Source of the DNA: Trichobilharzia szidati
Lineage: Eukaryota > Platyhelminthes > Trematoda > Strigeidida > Schistosomatidae
Assembly (NCBI GenBank): GCA_944472155.2
Contig: OX235271.1
Span: 103,429,256 to 103,493,255, forward strand
Direction: 5' to 3'
Length of the DNA stretch: 64,000 nucleotides
Position numbers and translations under genes: made by a program
Shown here: in pieces, positions 58,065-64,000 of the stretch
Numbering within the stretch: the stretch's first letter is position 1
Layout of the letters: each line of letters opens with the position of its first letter
The notes under the pieces: generated by a model
Seen by the model: the letters and a program-made list of their open reading frames with translations, nothing else
Databases searched by the model: none
What the model was told of the DNA's origin: nothing

Positions 58065-58371
58065 CAACTGTTTACCCACACACACATACACACTCTGTTT
58101 AAAGTGTTTAACAAAGGTAGACCAATATTTGTAAGTTCGAGGTCAAATTTTGATCACAGCTCATAAAATTTTGTTTATTATACTTGTTGAATGACTCATG
58201 ATTGGACAAAGTTTTTAAAAACAAGTGATGTTCCTTTTATATATAAACCCCTGTTATGTTAATTTCGATTAATTTCCCTGAAGAAGTTCGGACCAGATTG
58301 CCAAACGAAACGTTGGAATTACTCATTTCAATCTCGCTGAGATTTTACAAATATAATTTTTTTTACAAATG
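58065..58371 (+). repeat. PLE-type terminal repeat with hammerhead, right arm
   Basis: The hammerhead layout at 58272-58320 is TTTCC, CTGAAGA (58278-58284), extra A, stem II GTTCGG(58286-58291)...CCAAAC (one G-to-A change versus the left arm), GAAA (58307-58310), CGTT, GGAATT. Beyond the arm, 58417-58441 repeats the PLE ORF start, showing the normal terminal-repeat-then-ORF order. Confidence 0.75.
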
Positions 58372-58739
58372 TCTACTTCTCACTTGGCGCCCAAATATTT
58401 TAGAACTATTCTGTCAAATCTTGACGACAGTTCATTTGAAGTAATAAGAACTTTGTAAAATCTGTTAAATTAATAAGACAGTGAATCATAATGTGTTAAG
58501 TTACTGTATGACAAATCAGATCCAGTTTCATAGGTCTAAAGCTGCACAATATACAGCAATTTTATCTCTTTGTTCTCTCTCCTTGACATAGTAACAAAGT
58601 CTGTTTAGGAATTTCTATATGAAGTCTCTAGTTATTTTGATTTCTTATGTTGAATGTTAGTTTGACTAACAAAAGTCTCCCCTTTTTCAAATGTAAGTGT
58701 AGAATTCGGGCACTGTGGTAGAATATAATCCCATAATTG

Positions 58740-58870
58740 GTAGGTTTATTTCAATATATTACACGGCGAAACATTATTGATTGTCGGATGACGTTGCGAG
58801 CAGAATTTATTGCCCATAATGATATCATTGGTGTGATGTAATATGCTGAAATAAACTTGTCCCTTTTCAT
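58740..58870 (-). repeat. PLE terminal sequence, isolated
   Basis: On the minus strand, ATGATATCATTATGGGCAAT, TCTGCTCGCAACGTCATCCG, then GCCGTGTAATATATTG. It is homologous to 56290-56410 and 41552-41645. Confidence 0.6.
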
Positions 58871-59149
58871 ATACCTGAAGGAGACCTTATGATTATGAAT
58901 CTATCCTAACATTATTATGACTCATGAATTTAAATTCACTTATATTTTTATGCTGCAACGTATGAAGTGATCCATATGAGCCACTATGAATTATGTCCCT
59001 CATCTGACAATCATCACATGCTACTAGGTAAATAAGGTCAGAGAGTCGAATCCCTTTGAACGACGCTAATTCCAATTGTCTACTCGAATAAGCTAGTGTA
59101 GTACCCCTGTACCAAATATAAACATACGATTTTAATCTAATTTGCATAC

Positions 59150-59398
59150 TTATATTATATGTTTACACAGACCGATTTTATATGTAATAGAACACGCAGC
59201 ACTAGTAATGCTGCCTAGAATCAAACTGTCCACCAAAAAGCCAACACTGTAATCCCTAACATTTAAAGAATCCCAATTAACTGTGTCATAATAATTGTTA
59301 ACTTTACCATCCAATGAATACCCACATATAAAGTCATCAAACAAGTGAAGATTAAAATGTCTATGAGTAAAATAAATATTGAAAAAGTACATTAGCAT
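59150..59398 (-). pseudogene. Possible Merlin transposase N-terminal part
   Basis: The minus-strand open stretch contains NNYYDTVNWDSLNVRDYSVG and FLVDSLILGS. These resemble the segment before the first catalytic Asp in Merlin/IS1016-type transposases (xxxWxxxxRD...xxIGG), but the DxxxF motif is not preserved. The assignment rests mostly on the clear C-terminal piece at 59838-60026, which lies upstream of it in reading direction, so the order is scrambled. Confidence 0.3.
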
Positions 59399-59837
59399 AC
59401 GACACCGAAAATTAGAAATTTACTGATTAGCCTTTAAGAGGCCCTGGAATGTCTTCGATTATATGTGTCCAGTATTTCAGATTTTCTGAGGATGTTTCGA
59501 ATCTCGTCGATCATGAAAAACTTCGTCAGCATCATAAATGAACCCTGAACTGTACATGTACAAAAAGAATGTTTCGTAATGGCTCGAAGCCTAGAGGTTG
59601 GGATTAATAAAAGGTCTAAACACACTGTACTATAGTCAATAAACAGAAATAATTTAGATAATGGAATAGGACCAATTAGAAGGCTCAGAAAAATGGTGCA
59701 TAATTTTAATAAATGGCTTATATAAAAGTAATGCAATGTTAAGAAATAGTTCCAAAGGATAACTTTCTGGTATATGTTCCAAAAAAAACTTCCCAATTTC
59801 TTATAGGAGTCTTGATAATCATGTTAAACCAAGTCCT

Positions 59838-60026
59838 CTACATAAACTCATCCAGATAATTGTATGTCATTGCATTTGTTGATCCATTCACCGATCTGAT
59901 CCATTTTTTGAGGTGACTCCAAAACTTTTCGATGGAATTAGTGTGAGTTCCATCAAAAGGATTGATAAAACCATTTGTATGACACCAGATCTGGAGCGGA
60001 TTTGCAACGCAAAAGGTATAGAGCAT
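59838..60026 (-). pseudogene. Merlin-type (IS1016/ISXO2-like) DNA transposase, C-terminal fragment
   Basis: The minus strand reads IWCHTNGFINPFDGTHTNSI then EKFWSHLKKWIRSVNGSTNA and YLDEFM. The motif HTNxIExxW with the preceding (H)xxxFxxPxxG matches the last catalytic region of DDE transposases of the IS1016/Merlin group; its Glu (E in SIEKFW) is kept. Merlin elements are known from Schistosoma. The upstream catalytic core is missing, terminal inverted repeats were not found, and the sequence is not autonomous. Confidence 0.7.
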
Positions 60027-60388
60027 TCATAATTACGGCTGGATAAAACATAGTCACCTGATTGGTTGCTCAAGGACATTTGTCCGTTCGCTAGGTAGTT
60101 TCGGTTTGGACTGCTATAGTTTAGAGTTACCGCTATTGGCATACATAAATCGTTTGTAAATAAGACCTCGTTTAAGATTTATCATTGGTTGTGAATTGTC
60201 CAATCACATTCAGGTTAATCACGTGGTTTACAGTTCGTCTAACCGATCAATAAATCATTGCATACTATTTTCTACAGATGAACACCAACACTTTAGTTAA
60301 AATAATTGGAGAGAAGAATAGATAAACTACATTAACTAAAACTTTATGGTCAATAATTACGCATACACATTTGAAACATCATTACAGC

Positions 60389-61004
60389 ATGAATTATCGG
60401 TTGCTTTTGAAAGAGATTCATGATTTAATTTCTGTTTGTGATGAAGAATTCAGTGGACAAGTGAAATTACATATTCCAGATGAAACACAGCCTTATATGA
60501 TTTACTTTACTGTCACTCCAAATAAAGGATTATACGAACATGCTTCATTTGAATTCTCTGTAAGTTTCTGTATAAATACAATCATCTGAATCAATATTCA
60601 CAATTACTATTTAGATAACTGTTTCTCCGAACTATCCAAACGAAACACCTTCAGTGAAATGTTACACACCAATAATTCATCCTAATATTGACTATACAAA
60701 TTTACAGGATACTGTATGCGTTAATCTGCTGTTCTCATGGGAGAGGTTTGACTCTATTTCAACTTGTAATTGACATTGGCGTTTTGGCAGATGTTATAGG
60801 ATTAAAGATGTTATACATGCAATAATATTTTTATTCTATGAACCGAATCGAGATGACTGTTTAACTCCGAGTTCCTTGTTCAACAGTGAAGAGAGTTATA
60901 GAGAAAGTGTGAAGTTGTTTTTGAAAGGTGGTATTGTGGATGGTCACTATTTCCCTCCGAATAAGTCATGGTGTGAATGGCAGAAGAATTCAGAAACGAC
61001 AGAG
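60389..61004 (+). CDS. Divergent ubiquitin-like conjugating enzyme E2, UBE2M/UBC12-like (spliced)
   Basis: The fold is UBC, predicted to carry a ubiquitin-like protein (by likeness NEDD8) on its active cysteine for transfer to cullin-type targets. Three exons are visible: 60389-60559 (ends S|GTAAGT), 60615-60745 (ends AG|GTTTGA) and 60791-61004 (ends GAG|GTAAGT), with introns of 55 and 45 bp; frame is kept, giving 172 codons. Start MNYRLLLKEIHDL matches helix 1 of E2s, and an acceptor-like CATTACAG directly precedes it (possible upstream exon or spliced-leader site). Motifs: YFTVTPNKGLYE, HPN (79-81), catalytic Cys92 in TVCVNLL, Trp99, IKDVIHAIIFLFYEPNRDD, and the C-terminal KGGIVDGHYF, which resembles the UBE2M end. 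HPN-to-Cys spacing is 11, three longer than usual. It may continue in exons past the RTE at 61.4 kb. E2 family sure; UBE2M assignment moderate. Confidence 0.8.
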
Positions 61005-61017
61005 GTAAGTTTTCTAC

Positions 61018-61019
<2 letters not shown>

Positions 61020-61056
<37 letters not shown>
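61020..61056. repeat. (TTA)n microsatellite in presumed intron 3
   Basis: About 12 units lie 16 bp after the exon 3 donor. If the donor is ignored the reading frame stays open through it (a Tyr run) to a stop at 61170, so a read-through form cannot be excluded. Confidence 0.8.
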
Positions 61057-61057
<1 letters not shown>

Positions 61058-61394
61058 GCATACAAAAGTTTGTCGCTTCACTAAGCAGTATTTGACACTG
61101 GCTCTTATTCACAATATTATCAAAAGGCTCGAATTAGCAACTGAGGCAAAAGAGGAAGTTTCGTATATTTGAAACCTTCTCCTTCAAACTGAATACTAAT
61201 ATCGAATAAACTAAATGTGACATTCGCAGTAAACGACTATTAACCGTGAAGTATGAGAAAAATGGGGAGATGTTGGGTAGCCCATCTAAATAGGTCGCTA
61301 CATTGTTTGTCATCTAATGAGTTTTATACGTCGTTGACAATCCGGTTGGCAGATAGGTTTCTCAACTTTACATCTCCAGTGCACTAGGTTTGTT

Positions 61395-63330
61395 ATCATC
61401 AGAAGCTTCCATTCCCTATTTACATGATATTTTCCATGTTACCCTCCGACCCACTGCCAACTCGTCATTTCCAATTCGGACTTCACTAGACGGCTTTTTC
61501 GGCATGTGATGTTACTGAAAGATCTCCTCAGTGAATATCCAAACCACTTACATCCCGTTCTGCATTTCTGTTGGGTAAGCCATAAGTTCATGGCTCCTCC
61601 GCTAATTGCCAGAGTTTTTTGTTGCCTATGATTTCCAGCAGAGCACCCAATCTTAATTATCGAGCCAGAGAAAGCAGTTGATGATGACAGCCGGCAGCAG
61701 CCTGTTGGAAATGGTTTTGGTGACACGAGTATCAGGCCTCCTAACCATGTAAATGCAATGACTGATTTGAAATTACTGTTGAAAATTCGCATCTTTTGTT
61801 GAGTGCCATAGATCTTCACATTGAATTCAGATTGGTAGAGGCGTGTCTATGATACCACCCAGGTAAGTAAAAGAGGTGATTTCCTTCGGATTTCTTTCGT
61901 TGATAGTGATTGGTGTTTGTTGTTGGTCGGTCGGATACCTTCTTCCCTTATTTCTTCTCCATTTTTGCTGGAGTCCTCTACTGACTTCCAGCTCTGCCAG
62001 TTTGTTGGTTTCGCCTTGTAAGTCTTCGAGTTTGTGAGACATGAGACATCAGTCATTCGTGAAGTGCAGATATTCTTGGATCATTTTGTCAGTCTAATGT
62101 ACGCTCATCTTCTCACTCTCCGCTGCAATCAGGTAGATTGTCTTTGGTAGTAGGCAACCTTGTCTTACCCTGTCTTCAATTAAAGCACTTCACTCTACTT
62201 TTTGTTGTAAGTTAGTCGGCATATAATGTCATGTTTATATACGTTTTATGTGCTCCAATGATGATGCGTAATGTTGCAGTTTGGTCCACGCATGATTTGT
62301 TTTTGTGAATGTAGACTGTTTCGAGCGTAGTCTTTCATTCAGGGCATATTTTATTCTGTCCAGGATATGCCTAATGTTTTGTTTGAAGACGATAAACACA
62401 TGATGTTGGGCCAGTTTTTGCATAAACTTAAGTCACCCTTCTGTGAGAGTTTGACGAGGCAGTCTTCATTCCACACCTTCTGCAGTAGTGACATGAGTAT
62501 GTCCTCCGAGATCTTTGCGTTTCCAGTGCTTCCATAGGAATTCCATCTCCTGTTACTGCTTCCCTCGCTTTTAGTAACCTTAGAGACTTCAAAACTGCCG
62601 TCTAATCGGAGGTTTGGTGTTCATGGGTAGTTCTTGGCGAGTTATAGGTGGTGATTGACTCAAGAGTCCTCTGAAGTGATCAGCACTGAGTTTCCATTTG
62701 TTTCACCTTTTCGATAATTGGTTTCCTTTCATCATCTTTCACAAGTTTCATCTGCTTTGTTCTCTTTCCAGATAGCCATTTGCTTATTTGGTACAGTGTT
62801 GCGAAGTCCTTTTAGCCTGCATTCAGTTCTGCTTTAGCTGCCAGTAAACCATATATTCGTCATTTATCTTTCCCAGAACTCTTCTTCACTCCTTTGTTCA
62901 TTGTGTTGCAGGCTGTACTCAGCTTATCCTCTTATCGTTCATTTCTGTGCTAGTCCATCTTCGGTCTTATCAACTTCCTCTCCTCTGTCAGCTTCCAGAG
63001 CCATTTGACATCTTTTTACTTAAGGTGCTAACACATATTTCCTTCCACATAGCTTTCTGCAAGTAATTCTCTGTTCGTAATCAGTTCCCTGAGCGCCTCC
63101 CGATGAGTTTATTCCCTGTCATCTTCTCCCAGTTTGACATTCATGAAACTCACTAGAATTTTGATCTTGCCGCCTGGTGGGAGTCTTTTTCTATACTGTT
63201 TGCAGTTGTCCCGTTTTGCCAATGTGTGTAGCGTCACATCGTTGTAACTTATCTTCCTCTTGAGTTGAATCTTGCTGTCATAGTTCTGGAGGAGATCGGT
63301 AAGAGCATAAGAGCATTCTGCGCTGTTAAT
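61395..63330 (-). pseudogene. RTE-clade retrotransposon, long but heavily mutated copy
   Basis: In minus-strand order: pre-RT linker at 63300-62700 (NDVTLHTLAKRDNCKQYRKR; LRNTVPNKQMAIW, corresponding to LYxxxKxLAGK); RT start near 62600-62500; ALNERLRSKQSTFTKTNHAW at 62330-62270 (RT region 2-3, FRxxRSCxDQ type); SHKLEDLQGETNKLAELEVS near 62040; PITINERNPKEITSFTYLGG at 61915-61860; then MRIFNSNFKSVIAF, and GYSLRRSFSNITCRKSR near 61520-61470. It is truncated at the 3' end near 61395, without a clear tail. No frame is intact. It lies downstream of the E2 exons in opposite orientation. The rest to 64000 shows no sure feature, although 63330-63700 may be more of the same element. Confidence 0.75.
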
Positions 63331-64000
63331 GATATCATGACGGCCACACTCTCATTATGTTCATGGTTGCCACATGGGTGACTTGAATAGATTGAAAAAT
63401 TTAGAAAATTCACTTCCACTGAGTCAGCTCTCCTAGTTTCCTAAGATTTCTATACTATACATCTGCGTTTTTTTCTGCAGTCTTATCGGTTTAAACATGA
63501 CGTGAAAATTTCATGTCCGCACACTCATTTCTGCTTTTACCGAAATATGACTGGCAGTTACCAGCCGGCGTCATTCAACTTCGAATAGAGGAACCTTCTA
63601 CACAGTAACGAAGAAGAAGTTTGTTTTCTTCTATGCTATGTTATGAGGTGAGACTTCTATCTCGACGACTATCTTCCCTCTTTTCTGGACCCGAATCGAC
63701 TAGCAAACTAATCGGGATTCAGTCGGTAGTTAATTAGCATAATTCGTAGTGTGCCACAAAAATAGTAAATTATAATCTAAAACAGTTCACTGATGGAGTC
63801 CCTAAATTTTTGGAGTATCAATGAAAAGGATAGAGTATAACACAGATTTTCGGTTTCTCCTAGTAATTACTCCTAAGTGTACTTCATATCTAGAGGTGTT
63901 TTCAACGTAAAGATTTAGAAGAACGAAAAATAGTGTTACCTAAAGCCACTTTATCTTCTTAACATAACATCATTTCATTGTTGTACAAGGATTATACAAC

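Noticed and set aside
57324..58371. DNA transposon (MITE) explanation for the large inverted repeat
   Set aside because: Arms carry hammerhead cores and sit next to a PLE-type ORF start, and no target duplication was found outside them; PLE terminal repeats fit better, though not proven.
59500..59545. CTGACGA...GAAAC on the minus strand as a hammerhead
   Set aside because: The 24 nt between the two cores do not form a stem II, and no stem I partner was found.
60880..61065. Minus-strand frame with an Asn run
   Set aside because: Antisense of the (TTA)n microsatellite.
1..64000. CRISPR arrays, bacterial operons, rRNA genes
   Set aside because: No regularly spaced repeats, ribosome-binding sites, gene clusters or rRNA-like segments; the window is a eukaryotic repeat-rich region.

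Overview
The window looks like repeat-dominated genomic DNA of a blood fluke (genus Schistosoma; species not settled from the sequence). The signs are: AT-rich DNA; many decayed RTE- and CR1/Jockey-like non-LTR retrotransposons; many Penelope-like elements (PLEs) with GIY-YIG endonuclease domains; dozens of tRNA-derived short repeats that carry hammerhead-ribozyme (HHR) sequence, as in the schistosome Sm-alpha family; a Merlin-type transposase scrap; and one host gene with very small 5' introns. Bacterial features (operons, rRNA, CRISPR) are absent.

Layout. 1-1.05 kb: RTE remnant (-). 1.6-10.99 kb: a PLE cluster on both strands, in which element ends recur as inverted copies. 8.0-13.1 kb: HHR-SINE units, then an RTE scrap. 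14.9-17.6 kb: a long CR1/Jockey-like element interrupted by a solo LTR. 17.6-24.1 kb: Sm-alpha-like copies, SINEs, non-LTR and PLE remnants, and a second solo LTR of the same family. 25.6-34.6 kb: PLEs and three SINE families. 35.3-41.7 kb: HHR-SINEs (one nested in a second CR1-like copy), a possible gag relic and a PLE. 42.2-48.1 kb: a PLE terminal palindrome and four RTE or RTE-like fragments. 48.4-56.6 kb: Sm-alpha and SINE copies, an RTE copy and an LTR-like repeat. 57.3-58.4 kb: a roughly 300-bp-arm inverted repeat with HHR motifs in both arms. 59.1-60.1 kb: Merlin-like transposase pieces. 60.4-61.0 kb: a spliced, divergent E2 (UBE2M/UBC12-like) gene. 61.4-63.3 kb: an RTE copy (-), probably lying in or beyond the 3' part of that gene.

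How parts relate. Only the E2-like gene (plus one weak 14-codon exon candidate) looks like host coding sequence; almost everything else with coding character is retroelement and is broken by stops, frameshifts or deletions. Nesting gives relative ages: a solo LTR lies inside a CR1-like element and an HHR-SINE inside another, both with target-site duplications still readable. One SINE family ends in the same 3' sequence as the RTE elements, as expected if RTE enzymes move it. Two unrelated repeat classes, PLEs and HHR-SINEs, both carry hammerhead sequence and both occur as units with inverted ends; this shared architecture is the most interesting signal in the window. Stretches not listed appear as AT-rich DNA in which I see no gene.
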